Positions 28,537-38,081 of a stretch of 64,000 nucleotides of DNA are shown one piece after another. The notes under the pieces are model-generated. The model made no database searches. It saw only the letters and a list, made by a program, of their open reading frames with translations, and had not been told where the DNA came from. Numbering within the stretch: position 1 is the first letter of the stretch; each line of letters opens with the position of its first letter. The position numbers and the translations under genes were made by a program. This stretch comes from Algorimicrobium echini (GTDB taxonomy: Bacteria; Bacteroidota; Bacteroidia; Flavobacteriales; Flavobacteriaceae): positions 124,001-188,000 of the forward strand of contig NZ_FOVN01000001.1 of the NCBI RefSeq assembly GCF_900115185.1, given 5' to 3'.

Positions 28537-29193
28537 TTATTTATTAATTAATTCGTTTAAAAATTGAGAATTGATGTGTGTAAAATCTGCAAATACAAAA
28601 TCTGCTTCTTGTAAAACAGATGATTCTCCAATTCCAATACTAATCATATTCGCGGTATTGGCCGCTTGAATTCCAGCTACGGAATCCTCAAAAACAATAC
28701 AGTGTTCCGGATTAATATTCAAGGCCTTTGCAGCTGAAAGAAATACCTCTGGATTGGGTTTTCCTTTTACCACATCGTTACCATCTACTATAGCTTCAAA
28801 ATGATGAAACAAATTGACTTTCTTTAAAATGGTTCGTGCATTTTTACTAGCCGACCCCAAAGCAATGCCTTGTTCTTTTTCTATTAAAAACTTTAAAACT
28901 TTTAGAACATCTGGCAGAATTTCCGATTCGTTCATCGTATTTATATACCCTAGATAATCATCGTTTTTTAGCGCCATTAATTTCATAAAATCAGATTCTG
29001 AAATGGTTTTATTTCCCCATTCTAAAATTTTTTCTAACGATTTTACGCGACTCACACCTTTGAGCTGTTCGTTTTCAGCTTCCGAAAAATGCACATCGAT
29101 ACTTTGCGCTAACTTTTTCCAAGCCAGATAGTGGTATTTTGCAGTATCTACAATTACGCCATCTAAATCGAATATAAATCCTTTTTTCATCAT
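28537..29193 (-). CDS. pgmB: Beta-phosphoglucomutase
   Basis: A 218-aa HAD-superfamily enzyme. FDLDGVIVDTAKYHYLAWKKLA gives the nucleophile D9 and acid/base D11 with the beta-PGM-specific cap entry. LGSASKNA (motif II Ser), KGKPNPEVFL (Lys) and VFEDSVAGIQAA (motif IV acids) are all present. It turns beta-glucose-1-phosphate into glucose-6-phosphate, the step after the GH65 phosphorylase encoded next door. It is co-transcribed with the transporter gene (stop and start adjacent at 29193/29194). The start may be the second of two Met codons. Confidence 0.94.
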   Translation of the reverse strand: MMKKGFIFDLDGVIVDTAKYHYLAWKKLAQSIDVHFSEAENEQLKGVSRVKSLEKILEWGNKTISESDFMKLMALKNDDYLGYINTMNESEILPDVLKVLKFLIEKEQGIALGSASKNARTILKKVNLFHHFEAIVDGNDVVKGKPNPEVFLSAAKALNINPEHCIVFEDSVAGIQAANTANMISIGIGESSVLQEADFVFADFTHINSQFLNELINK

Positions 29194-30567
29194 TTAATCC
29201 GTTTCTATTTGATATGAAATAGCATCTTTATTTACTATGAGTAGGTTGCATAAGCCTGCTATTATTAAACTTATTCCAGCAACCGTCATGGCATTTATTG
29301 TTTCTTCTCCTAACAAGTTAGACACAAAATTAATACCGCCCAAGGCAGCAATAATTTGTGGAATAACAATAAACATGTTGAAAATACCCATAATAACACC
29401 CATTTTTTTAGGGTCTACTGAGCTAGATAACATAGCATACGGCATGGACAAGATACTTCCCCAAGCTATACCTATAAGAATGAAGCTGTATTTTAAAGTT
29501 TCAGGAGTTGCAAAGTACATATACAAAAACCCTATTCCGCCAAGAATTAAGGAGCCTAAATGCACGTATTTTCTATTAATTCGGCGTTTGGAGGTGTAAA
29601 ATGCTAAAATTAAAGCAAATGCCATGGACGACAACCCATAAATTCCCATAGCGGAACCTACTAAATTGGATGATTTTTGAAAAGCTGTATTGGCCACATC
29701 AAATGCCTGTGCTTGAGCAGAAATAGTCATATCGTAAGCTGACTCAATGGGAGCAGGTGTATTAAACACATGTTCGGTTAAAGCGGGATTAGCTAAACTC
29801 CACATAGTAAAAAAAGCAAACCAACTAAAAAACTGAATTAGCCCTAATTTTTTCATGGTTAGTGGCATATTTCCAATATTATTGAGAATGTCTGGTATAA
29901 ATTGATTTTTTTTAGCTTTTTCCTTTTCAAATTCTTCCATATCTTCTGGAGGATATTCTGTAGTTGTAAAAACTGTATAAAGAATACTTAATAAAAAAAC
30001 GGCAGCACCAATACCAAAAGCAATTTTCACAGACATAGGCACAACACCTTGCGGAGCAGCATCACTGACACCAAGTTGTGAGACAACCCAAGGTAAATTA
30101 CTAGCAATCCAGGTTCCGATACCGATAATTAATGTTTGAATAACAAACCCATAGGAACGTTGAGAATTGGGTAACTTATCGGCTACTAAAGCCCGAAATG
30201 GTTCCATAGAAATATTAATAGACGCATCTAAAACCCATAAAAGTCCTGCTGCCACCCATAAAGCAGGCGAATGAGGTACGAAAAACAGCGCTAAAGAACT
30301 TAAAATAGCACCAATTAAAAAATATGGACGTCTGCGTCCCCATTTAGGACTCCAGGTTCTATCGCTTAAATACCCAATAATAGGTTGCACTAAAAGCCCT
30401 GTTAAAGGTGCAGCAATCCACAATAATGGAATGGCATCTTTTTCAGCACCAAGTGTTTGAAAGATACGAGACATGAAGCCTCCTTGTAATGCAAAGCCAA
30501 ATTGGATTCCTAGAAAACCGAAACTCATGTTCCAGATTTCCCAAAACCCTAATGCATGCTTTTTCAT
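29194..30567 (-). CDS. MFS maltose/sucrose-type sugar transporter (SLC45/GPH-like)
   Basis: A 457-aa inner-membrane transporter with about 12 hydrophobic helices. [20 protein letters not shown] after the second helix is the motif of the sucrose/maltose:cation symporter group, and [13 protein letters not shown] near the N-terminus is also typical. A charged cytoplasmic loop ([18 protein letters not shown]) lies in the middle. It should carry maltose or maltooligosaccharides from periplasm to cytoplasm for GH65. It heads the minus-strand operon. Its upstream region (30568-30698) carries one copy of a 17-bp sequence also found in front of susC. Confidence 0.88.
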   Translation of the reverse strand: MKKHALGFWEIWNMSFGFLGIQFGFALQGGFMSRIFQTLGAEKDAIPLLWIAAPLTGLLVQPIIGYLSDRTWSPKWGRRRPYFLIGAILSSLALFFVPHSPALWVAAGLLWVLDASINISMEPFRALVADKLPNSQRSYGFVIQTLIIGIGTWIASNLPWVVSQLGVSDAAPQGVVPMSVKIAFGIGAAVFLLSILYTVFTTTEYPPEDMEEFEKEKAKKNQFIPDILNNIGNMPLTMKKLGLIQFFSWFAFFTMWSLANPALTEHVFNTPAPIESAYDMTISAQAQAFDVANTAFQKSSNLVGSAMGIYGLSSMAFALILAFYTSKRRINRKYVHLGSLILGGIGFLYMYFATPETLKYSFILIGIAWGSILSMPYAMLSSSVDPKKMGVIMGIFNMFIVIPQIIAALGGINFVSNLLGEETINAMTVAGISLIIAGLCNLLIVNKDAISYQIETD

Positions 30568-30625
30568 AATAGTATGTTTTAATTTATACTATTTTGACAA
30601 GCTTTTAGAACTCATCAAAACCTAT

Positions 30626-30642
30626 TCGAGAAGTGAAAATAT
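30626..30642 (+). repeat. 17-bp direct repeat, copy 1 (transporter promoter region)
   Basis: TCGAGAAGTGAAAATAT, identical and in the same orientation as the copy at 31922-31938. It lies about 60 bp upstream of the transporter start. A shared regulator site or conserved transcript-start element is possible; no known motif is recognised. Confidence 0.7.
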
Positions 30643-30698
30643 AAGTTTTGATTTGGGTGTAAATATATAAAAGTTTTTAAATAAGCAGCTGTTAAATT

Positions 30699-31739
30699 TT
30701 ATTTGGTTGAATTACGTTCAATTATTTTAGTTTCAATAACTACGGTCTTGTAGTGCTCATCGTCCTCTTCGGCTTCCAACCTGTTTATTAATAATTCAGC
30801 AGCCTTTTCGCCCATTTGCTGGGCATGTTGTCTTACTGTTGTTAAACTTGGGGTAGCGTGTTTAGACAAAACACCGTCTGTAAACCCAATAATCTGAACA
30901 TCCTCGGGTATGTTTTTTCCAAGTTTTCTGGCTACTTTCATAGCCGTTAAGGCATATAATTCATTAACTGTAAAGACACCATCTATTTTACTATTCCCTC
31001 TAAACAGTCCCTCAATTTCAGCCTCTAAATCTTCTAAATGATCTTCTGAATCTAACTCTTCAACAATTTTTAAAATAAGGTTAGATTGTGGCTCTAACTT
31101 ATTTTCTTCTAATGCCTCCAAATATCCTTGAGTTCTTAACCTACCAACACTTACATAATCTTTAGTTGTAATAAGTGCAATGTTTTTACAGCCGTTATCT
31201 ATTAATTTCTTAACCGCATTTTTGGAGCCTAATAAGTCATCGACAATTACTTTATCGCAATTAACTTCGTTAACCACTCGATCGAACATAACAATTGGCA
31301 TCCCTTGGTTTATAGTTTCATTAAAATGGTGGTAATCTTGCTGTAATAAAGTCTCTTTTGAAATGGATAAAATAAACCCATCTATACTTCCATTAGCTAA
31401 CATTTCCATATTAATTACTTCTTTCGAAAACGATTCGTTAGATAAACCAACAATAACATTATAACCACGTTTATTGGCAACCAATTCAATACCTCGAATT
31501 ACTTTGGAGAAAAAATGATGTACAATTTCAGGAATTATAATACCGATGGTTTTTGTTTTTCTGTTTTTTAGACTTAATGCAATATTATTAGGTCTGTAAT
31601 TATACAGTTTTGCAAAAGCTTGAACTTTATTACAAGTATCTTCACTAATTTCTTTACTATTTCTTAAAGCTTTGGAAACAGTAGAAATAGAAACATCCAA
31701 TTCTTTTGCAATTTGTTTTAAGGTTACTTTTCGCTTCAT
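30699..31739 (-). CDS. LacI-family transcriptional regulator of the glucan locus
   Basis: The preferred start is the ATG at 31739 (MKRKVTLKQIAKELDVSISTVSKALR), which places the LacI helix-turn-helix at the very N-terminus as usual; an upstream in-frame ATG at 31766 adds nine residues. The HTH is followed by the hinge (YRPNNIALSLKNRKTKTIGIIIPE) and a periplasmic-binding-like sugar sensor domain (ALITTKDYVSVGRLRTQGYLEAL, DVQIIGFTDGVLSKHATPSLTTV). It is divergent from susC and upstream of the transporter operon, so it likely controls both. A LacI regulator here replaces the membrane SusR of Bacteroides. Confidence 0.92.
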   Translation of the reverse strand: MKRKVTLKQIAKELDVSISTVSKALRNSKEISEDTCNKVQAFAKLYNYRPNNIALSLKNRKTKTIGIIIPEIVHHFFSKVIRGIELVANKRGYNVIVGLSNESFSKEVINMEMLANGSIDGFILSISKETLLQQDYHHFNETINQGMPIVMFDRVVNEVNCDKVIVDDLLGSKNAVKKLIDNGCKNIALITTKDYVSVGRLRTQGYLEALEENKLEPQSNLILKIVEELDSEDHLEDLEAEIEGLFRGNSKIDGVFTVNELYALTAMKVARKLGKNIPEDVQIIGFTDGVLSKHATPSLTTVRQHAQQMGEKAAELLINRLEAEEDDEHYKTVVIETKIIERNSTK

Positions 31740-31849
31740 AGCTTCTTTTTTCAAAAAATCTTGCATAAATATATCATAATAACAGCTTCCATTATCAGAT
31801 TTTATGCTTTTTATTGCCCAAAATTACAATCTGTTAAAAAGTTGTTAAC

Positions 31850-31865
31850 ACGAAAACGTTTTCGT
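31850..31865. promoter_or_regulatory. Probable LacI-type operator (16-bp perfect palindrome)
   Basis: ACGAAAACGTTTTCGT is a perfect 16-bp palindrome centred on CG, the usual form of LacI/GalR operators. It lies between lacI and susC, about 109 bp upstream of the susC start, so it can serve both divergent promoters. Confidence 0.78.
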
Positions 31866-31921
31866 TAAGGATATAACAAAGATGGGCACTTTTTTTCCTT
31901 AAAATTTACATAGATTTAACC

Positions 31922-31938
31922 TCGAGAAGTGAAAATAT
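31922..31938 (+). repeat. 17-bp direct repeat, copy 2 (susC leader)
   Basis: TCGAGAAGTGAAAATAT, ending 35 bp before the susC start and identical to the copy at 30626-30642. Its position suggests it lies in the susC promoter or 5' leader. Confidence 0.7.
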
Positions 31939-31973
31939 GATTAAATAAATTTAAGACTAATTCAAAAAAATTT

Positions 31974-34900
31974 ATGAAAACAACTTTTAATAGCATACTG
32001 TTTCTATTGCTTTTGTTGCCAACTTTTTTAGTAGCTCAAAATCAAGTTTCTGGAACAGTAACTGAAGAAGGATCTTCATTCCCTTTACCTGGTGTGAATG
32101 TCATAATTAAAGGAAGCACCAAGGGTACTGCCACAGATTTTGACGGCAACTACCAACTACAAGTAACGAATGGCGATATATTAGTTTTTTCTTATGTAGG
32201 TTATGTAACCAAAGAAATTACATACAGTAATGAAAACACATTAAATGTAGTTCTTGCCGAAGATGCTGCCCAATTAGACGAAGTCGTTTTAATTGGATAT
32301 GGCAGTGTTAAAAAGAGTGATGCTACAGGCTCTGTTTCACTGGTAACAACAAAAGATTTCAACAAAGGTAATATTGTTTCCACAGACCAATTATTAAATG
32401 GTAAAGTAGGCGGATTGCGTATTACAAATTCTGGTGGACAACCAGACTCTGCCTTAAATATTAGAATTCGTGGTGGCTCATCATTAAGTGGTAGAAATGA
32501 CCCACTTATTGTTATTGATGGTGTCCCATTATCCAATATTAATCCTGCAGGAGTTAGTAACCCACTATCATTAGTAAACCCAAATGATGTAGAAAGTTTT
32601 TCTGTATTAAAAGATGCATCTGCAACGGCTATTTACGGCTCACGAGCTTCCAATGGTGTTATTATAATTACCACCAAGAAAGGAACTTCAGGAGCACCTC
32701 AATTTAATTTTTCTACAGACATGTCTATCAACAAAGCTAAAGATGGTTTAGATATGTTTGAGAGTAACGAATATGTGCGTTTTATTCAAGAATACCATCC
32801 TGAATTAGCAAACAAACTTGGTGTGACACTAGGATCTGTTCAAACAAATGAAGCCATTTCACAAATTATACAAGTCACAAATAGTGATGGAGATTTAGAA
32901 AGTAGAGCAATTTATAACACCGATTGGAGAGACAATGTATTGAGAACCGCTTTCACATCCAACACCAATTTTAGTTCGCGTGCTTACTTATTTAATGCAT
33001 TGCCATTTAGAGCGTCTGTTGGTTATACGAATGCCGAAGGTGTTGTTAAAACAGATGATTATGAGCGTGTAACCGCTTCCTTAAACTTATCCCCTAAATT
33101 TTTTGATGATAAACTAAAAGTAACAACAAATGCCAAAGTAACGTATGCTGATAAAAACGCAGCCGATGTTGGTGGTGCATTAGGTGGCTCATTAGTTTTT
33201 GACCCTACTAAACCTGTTTATAATACAGCTAGTGACAATCGTTTTGGTGGCTACTATTTTAACACCAATGTAGATGGCAATAATTTAATATTAGATGGGC
33301 AGTACAACCCATTGGCACTTTTAGAGCAACGTGATCGTCCTGAACGCACTACGCGTTTTTTAGGTAATTTAGAGTTAGATTATGCCTTCGACTTTTTACC
33401 TGGCTTACGTGCTGTGGTGAATTTAGGATTAGATGCTTCAAAATCCGATAAAACAGAACGTTTTTATGATAATGCAGCAGCAACCTATCGTTTTAATAGT
33501 GAAAACACAGACATTAATAATAACTTTGTTTTTAACCCTGGTGTAAACTACCGAGAAAACCAAACCCTTACAAATACCACGTTAGATGCCTTTGCGCAAT
33601 ACACCAAGTCCTATAACGATACGTTTGTAAGTAAGTTTGATGCACAATTAGGATACTCTTATCAAAACTTTAAAAATGATGGAAATTCAGAACAATACAG
33701 GTACAACGAAATAACTGGATTGAGAGAAGTTAACGAAAATCCTGCAAATTTAAATAACCGTTATTACAACGAAATGAATTTACAGTCCTTTTTTGGTAGA
33801 GCTAATGTAGATCTGTTAGACCGTTATTTATTCACGTTTTCTTTAAGAGCGGATGCATCTTCACTTTTTGTTGCAGATGACCCGTGGGATAGCAATGCTT
33901 GGGGCTTTTTCCCAGCTGCTGCCTTTGCATGGAAAATAAAAAGCGAGAATTTTATGAAAAATGCCAATTTCGTAAACGATTTAAAATTACGTATTGGATG
34001 GGGTAAAACAGGCCAACAAGATATTACCGCTGCTGTAGGATATTATCCAAATACACCATTATTTGTTGCAGGAAGTAACAGTAGTCAGTATATTCCTGGA
34101 GCAGGCCTATATTCTGCCTTACCATTTAACCCAGATTTAACTTGGGAAAAAACTACCACCTATAATTTAGGTATTGATTTTAGTTTCTTTAAAAACAACT
34201 TTATCTCTGGTTCTTTTGATATTTATCAGAAATTCACTGACGATTTATTAGCACGTGTAACCGTACCACCAGGGCAAGGTTTCTCTGATACATTTGTTAA
34301 AAATGTGGGTGAAATTGAAGGTAAAGGCTTTGAAGTAAACTTAAATATGAATGCCTATCAAACGGAAGATTGGAACATATCACTAAATGGAAATGTTGGA
34401 TATGTTTATAACGAGGTAACCGATATTGGTGGTCAAGCAAACATAAATAGAGGAGGAAGTTTACGTGGCACAGGATCTTTCCTATTAAGTGATGTTGTGG
34501 GAGAGCAAGCACAAAGCGCCTATGTTTTTAAACAGGTTTATGACACCAATGGAAACCCAATTCCAGGTGCTTTTGTTGATTTAAATGGCGATAACATCAT
34601 AAATGATAACGATAGATACTATGCTCAAATAGCACCAAATTGGACTTATGGTTTTGGTTTAAACGTAAGCTATAAAAAATGGGATTTATCATCTGGATTT
34701 GTAGGTCAAGTGGGTGGAAATTTATATAATTTTAATAAATTAAACTATGGATTTACAGATGCAGTCGTACCAGCAAATAATAATAGCATTACCAATGCAT
34801 TAAATTTTTATGATGGTGCTGCCAATCCAGCTTTTGAAACTGTAAACGGCAATATTCAATTTTCAGATTATTTCTTAGAAGATGCTACATTTTTACGTTG

Positions 34901-35093
34901 TAACAATATTGTGCTAGGCTACACATTTGATAATATGATTAAAAATGGAAATGTTAGAATGTATGGTGCGGTTTCAAATCCTTTCATTATAACAGATTAT
35001 TCAGGTTTAGATCCTGAAAACCCAGGTGGTATTGAGCGTGATTTTTATCCAAGACCAACGACCTTCACCTTGGGTGTTAATTTTGATTTTTAA
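31974..35093 (+). CDS. susC: SusC-like TonB-dependent outer-membrane receptor
   Basis: A 1039-aa SusC/RagA-type receptor that imports oligosaccharides with its SusD partner. After the signal peptide (LLLPTFLVAQ) comes a carboxypeptidase-regulatory-like domain (VSGTVTEEGSSFPLPGVNVIIKG), then the TonB box/plug (AAQLDEVVLIGYGSVKKSDATGSVS; SVLKDASATAIYGSRASNGVIIITTKKG), then a 22-strand barrel ending in an aromatic (TLGVNFDF). The length is typical. It is the first gene of the plus-strand glucan operon and precedes susD by 10 bp. The neighbouring GH13, GH31 and GH65 genes indicate alpha-glucans as cargo. Confidence 0.96.
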   Translation: MKTTFNSILFLLLLLPTFLVAQNQVSGTVTEEGSSFPLPGVNVIIKGSTKGTATDFDGNYQLQVTNGDILVFSYVGYVTKEITYSNENTLNVVLAEDAAQLDEVVLIGYGSVKKSDATGSVSLVTTKDFNKGNIVSTDQLLNGKVGGLRITNSGGQPDSALNIRIRGGSSLSGRNDPLIVIDGVPLSNINPAGVSNPLSLVNPNDVESFSVLKDASATAIYGSRASNGVIIITTKKGTSGAPQFNFSTDMSINKAKDGLDMFESNEYVRFIQEYHPELANKLGVTLGSVQTNEAISQIIQVTNSDGDLESRAIYNTDWRDNVLRTAFTSNTNFSSRAYLFNALPFRASVGYTNAEGVVKTDDYERVTASLNLSPKFFDDKLKVTTNAKVTYADKNAADVGGALGGSLVFDPTKPVYNTASDNRFGGYYFNTNVDGNNLILDGQYNPLALLEQRDRPERTTRFLGNLELDYAFDFLPGLRAVVNLGLDASKSDKTERFYDNAAATYRFNSENTDINNNFVFNPGVNYRENQTLTNTTLDAFAQYTKSYNDTFVSKFDAQLGYSYQNFKNDGNSEQYRYNEITGLREVNENPANLNNRYYNEMNLQSFFGRANVDLLDRYLFTFSLRADASSLFVADDPWDSNAWGFFPAAAFAWKIKSENFMKNANFVNDLKLRIGWGKTGQQDITAAVGYYPNTPLFVAGSNSSQYIPGAGLYSALPFNPDLTWEKTTTYNLGIDFSFFKNNFISGSFDIYQKFTDDLLARVTVPPGQGFSDTFVKNVGEIEGKGFEVNLNMNAYQTEDWNISLNGNVGYVYNEVTDIGGQANINRGGSLRGTGSFLLSDVVGEQAQSAYVFKQVYDTNGNPIPGAFVDLNGDNIINDNDRYYAQIAPNWTYGFGLNVSYKKWDLSSGFVGQVGGNLYNFNKLNYGFTDAVVPANNNSITNALNFYDGAANPAFETVNGNIQFSDYFLEDATFLRCNNIVLGYTFDNMIKNGNVRMYGAVSNPFIITDYSGLDPENPGGIERDFYPRPTTFTLGVNFDF

Positions 35094-35103
35094 AAAAATA
35101 ACT

Positions 35104-36648
35104 ATGAGAAAAATATTTTTAACATTAATAGGACTTTTGACACTAACTATGGTGTCTTGTACTGATGATTTAGATACAGAACCAAAGGTTGAATTAACTT
35201 TGGAACAGATTTTAGAAGACGATCCAAATGCCATTGAAGGTATTGTTTCCAGACTATATGCGTCTTTTGCACTTTCGGGACCAAATGGACCTGGAAGTTC
35301 AGACATTAGCGATGATCCTGGTGAATCGCCATTTTTAAGAGGTATTATTAACCTTCAAGATTTCACAGCCGACGGCATGAAAAATAGATGGGGAGATGAT
35401 GGTTTAGACCAATTGACAACAACATCAGACTGGGACGCCAATAATAAGTTTTTTAGATATCTATATAACCGAGCGTATTATACCATTCCACAGTGTAATA
35501 ACTTAATTTCCATTTTAAACACCTCTACAGATATTCCAGACGCAGCTGAAGCACTATCTGAAGCACGTTTTTTACGTTCGTTAGCGTATTTTTATTTAAT
35601 AGACACTTTTGGAAAAGGCGTGTTAGCAACTGAAGAAAATTTAGGCCAAACCGATCCTCTACCAGAAGCAACTAGACGCCAGTTATTTGATTACGTAGAA
35701 TCTGAATTATTAGAAATTCAACCAACTATGGCTCCTAACAATGGCTATGGTCGTGCCAACAAATTTACAGCAGCCATGTTACTTGCTAAATTGTACATGA
35801 ATGCAGAAGTATATATAGGCGAAAGTAGATATGATGCCGCTGTAACTTATTTAAACCAAGTAATTGATGAAGGTGGTTATAGACTAGCAGATAATTTCCT
35901 TGAAAACTTTTCTGGTGATAATGATAGATCTCCAGAAATAATATTCCCGCTATTAGCAGATGCTGTAAATAGTCAGAGTTTTGGGAACACAACTTATATC
36001 GTTAATGGAAATTTAAGTTCCGATACCATGACATTATCAGACTTTGGTGCTGCAGAAGGATGGCAAGGTCACCGAGCAACAGAAGCATGGTATGGTTTAT
36101 TTGGTGATTTAAGCACCTCAACAGATACACGTGCTGAACTGTTCTGGACCGATGGTCATAATTACACCATGACAGATTATAAAGAATGGACCGATGGCTA
36201 TCCATCTATTAAATTCAGAAACACAGATTTTTTCAATCCAACAAACCTAACAACATCATTTTCTAGTACCGATTTCCCATTATACAGATTAGCTGATGCC
36301 AACCTCATGTATGCTGAATGTGCTATTCGTGGTGCTGCGGGTGCAGACTTAAGTAAAGCGCGCGATTTGGTAAATGATGTAAGAGAACGTGCTAACGCGT
36401 CTACAATTACAATTAGTGAATTAACTCTAGACTTCATTATTGATGAACGCGCTCGTGAGTTAAATTTAGAAGGTCATAGAAGAACTGATCTTATTAGATT
36501 TGGAAGATTCACAGGAGGAAGCTACGTCTGGCCATGGAAAGGAAATGTCCAAAATGGGGCATCTATTCCGGAATATTACAACCTGTTCCCTATTCCCGAA
36601 CAAGCAATTAGTGCAAATCCAAATCTTGAACAAAACACAGGATATTAA
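35104..36648 (+). CDS. susD: SusD-like surface glycan-binding lipoprotein
   Basis: A 514-aa RagB/SusD protein. The ATG at 35104 is chosen because it gives a clean lipoprotein signal (MRKIFLTLIGLLTLTMVSC, Cys19) and lies just past the susC stop; in-frame sequence further upstream would overlap susC. Hallmarks are YNRAYYTIPQCNNLI, ALSEARFLRSLAYFYLIDTFG (TPR-like), FTAAMLLAKLYMNAEVY and the C-terminal ARDLVNDVRERA and ERARELNLEGHRRTDLIRFGRF. It caps the SusC barrel and binds the glucan chain. Confidence 0.96.
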   Translation: MRKIFLTLIGLLTLTMVSCTDDLDTEPKVELTLEQILEDDPNAIEGIVSRLYASFALSGPNGPGSSDISDDPGESPFLRGIINLQDFTADGMKNRWGDDGLDQLTTTSDWDANNKFFRYLYNRAYYTIPQCNNLISILNTSTDIPDAAEALSEARFLRSLAYFYLIDTFGKGVLATEENLGQTDPLPEATRRQLFDYVESELLEIQPTMAPNNGYGRANKFTAAMLLAKLYMNAEVYIGESRYDAAVTYLNQVIDEGGYRLADNFLENFSGDNDRSPEIIFPLLADAVNSQSFGNTTYIVNGNLSSDTMTLSDFGAAEGWQGHRATEAWYGLFGDLSTSTDTRAELFWTDGHNYTMTDYKEWTDGYPSIKFRNTDFFNPTNLTTSFSSTDFPLYRLADANLMYAECAIRGAAGADLSKARDLVNDVRERANASTITISELTLDFIIDERARELNLEGHRRTDLIRFGRFTGGSYVWPWKGNVQNGASIPEYYNLFPIPEQAISANPNLEQNTGY

Positions 36649-36667
36649 AAATTAAAAAACAATTATT

Positions 36668-38017
36668 ATGAAAACAATAAAAATTATAGCTGCTATTTTT
36701 CTTTTAAGCCTAGGTTTTCAGGCATGTCAAACAGACGATGATTTGGAATTTGTAGCACAACCCAAAGGTGAACTCGTTTTTACAAATACATTTTTACAAC
36801 AATATGTTTTAACACCTGGCACAGATGCCAATGATAATATTGGTGTTGCGTTTACGTGGAATCCAGCCGATTTTGACACTCCAACGAATGTGTCTTACGA
36901 AATTCAACATTCACTTTTAGGAGATTTTACAGATGCAACAGTTGTTAGTGAAGCAACTTCTGAAACCTACTTAACATTATCTATTGGTAAGTTAAAGGAA
37001 TTAGCAACAGAAGCTGGTCTTGATAATGATTCTGGAAGTCCTGAACCAGATACAGGCATGCTAACTTTTAGAGTCCGTGCTTTTGTTGGTGACGCTATTT
37101 CAACAACAGAATCTTTTTCTCCAGCACAACCAATAACCGTGTACTTACCACCAGCAACAACAGGTGGTGGTTCAGGAATAGAAATTGCTTCTTGGGGTGT
37201 TGTTGGTAGTGGTTACAATAATTGGGGTGCTTTTGCCGATGGCGAATTTTACACAACCAGCGAAGCTAACGTAATTGTATCTTATGTAACGCTAGTAGAT
37301 GGTGAAATTAAATTCCGTGAAAATAATGCATGGGATAGCGATTTAGGTGATAATGATACAGATGGAAGTCTAGAAGCTGGAGGCGCAAATATTCCTGTAA
37401 CCGCTGGTAACTACAAAATTACAATCAATTTAAACGATAATACTTATACCATGGAAGAGTTTTCCTGGGGTGTTGTAGGTGATGGTTACAATGATTGGGG
37501 TGCTTTTGAGGATGCTAAATTCTATTATGACTACACAACAGACACTTTTAAAGTTGGTGTTAGATTATTGGATGGCCAAATTAAATTCAGACAGAACAAC
37601 GAATGGACTACAGATTTTGGTGATACAGGTGCTGACGGAACACTAGAGCCTGGCGGAGATAATATAGATGTTACCGCTGGACATTATTTAATAACATTGG
37701 ATTTTAATAATAATGTTTATTCTATAGTTGAAGATGATATTTTAGGTGTTGTTGGTGGTGCTTATAATGATTGGGGAGCAACAGCAGATTTTTCATTAAG
37801 TGAAATTCAACCTGATATTCTTGTAGGCGATATTGTAACATTAATTGATGGTCAAATAAAATTCCGTTATAACAATGCATGGGATAGTGATTTTGGTGAT
37901 ACTGGAGCCGATGGCACTTTAGATGCTGGTGGTGATAACATAGACGTTACCGCAGGTTTATATCGTGTAAGACTTGATTTAGCCGCTGGAACATACCAAC
38001 TGAATAAAATTCAATAA
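36668..38017 (+). CDS. SusE/SusF-like starch-binding lipoprotein with three tandem binding repeats
   Basis: A 449-aa lipoprotein (lipobox FQAC, Cys20). Residues ~30-160 form the N-terminal SusE-type Ig-like domain. Three tandem repeats follow at about 175-263, 266-354 and 358-448, each starting WGVVGxGYNxWGA (or LGVVGGAYNDWGA) and containing IKFRxNNxW, DFGDTGADGTL and DNIDVTAGxY. The conserved Trp, Lys/Arg and Asn pattern fits the starch-binding modules of SusE/SusF. It probably extends from the cell surface to hold glucan near SusCD. A terminator follows. Confidence 0.9.
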   Translation: MKTIKIIAAIFLLSLGFQACQTDDDLEFVAQPKGELVFTNTFLQQYVLTPGTDANDNIGVAFTWNPADFDTPTNVSYEIQHSLLGDFTDATVVSEATSETYLTLSIGKLKELATEAGLDNDSGSPEPDTGMLTFRVRAFVGDAISTTESFSPAQPITVYLPPATTGGGSGIEIASWGVVGSGYNNWGAFADGEFYTTSEANVIVSYVTLVDGEIKFRENNAWDSDLGDNDTDGSLEAGGANIPVTAGNYKITINLNDNTYTMEEFSWGVVGDGYNDWGAFEDAKFYYDYTTDTFKVGVRLLDGQIKFRQNNEWTTDFGDTGADGTLEPGGDNIDVTAGHYLITLDFNNNVYSIVEDDILGVVGGAYNDWGATADFSLSEIQPDILVGDIVTLIDGQIKFRYNNAWDSDFGDTGADGTLDAGGDNIDVTAGLYRVRLDLAAGTYQLNKIQ

Positions 38018-38030
38018 TACACTTATTCAT

Positions 38031-38064
38031 AAAAAGGGACTGTTTTATTAATCAGTCCCTTTTT
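38031..38064 (+). terminator. Rho-independent terminator after the SusE/F-like gene
   Basis: A 12-bp perfect stem (AAAAAGGGACTG / CAGTCCCTTTTT) with a 10-base loop and a T-rich 3' end, starting 14 bp past the stop codon. It would end or attenuate the susCDE transcript before the secreted amylase gene. Confidence 0.88.
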
Positions 38065-38081
38065 CAATTTAAAAAATAGTT

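Noticed and set aside
30569-30592. Hairpin ATAGTAT...ATACTAT at the transporter start
   Set aside because: Only 7-bp AT arms with a 10-base loop across a start region rich in AT; such pairs are expected by chance and no U-tract follows.
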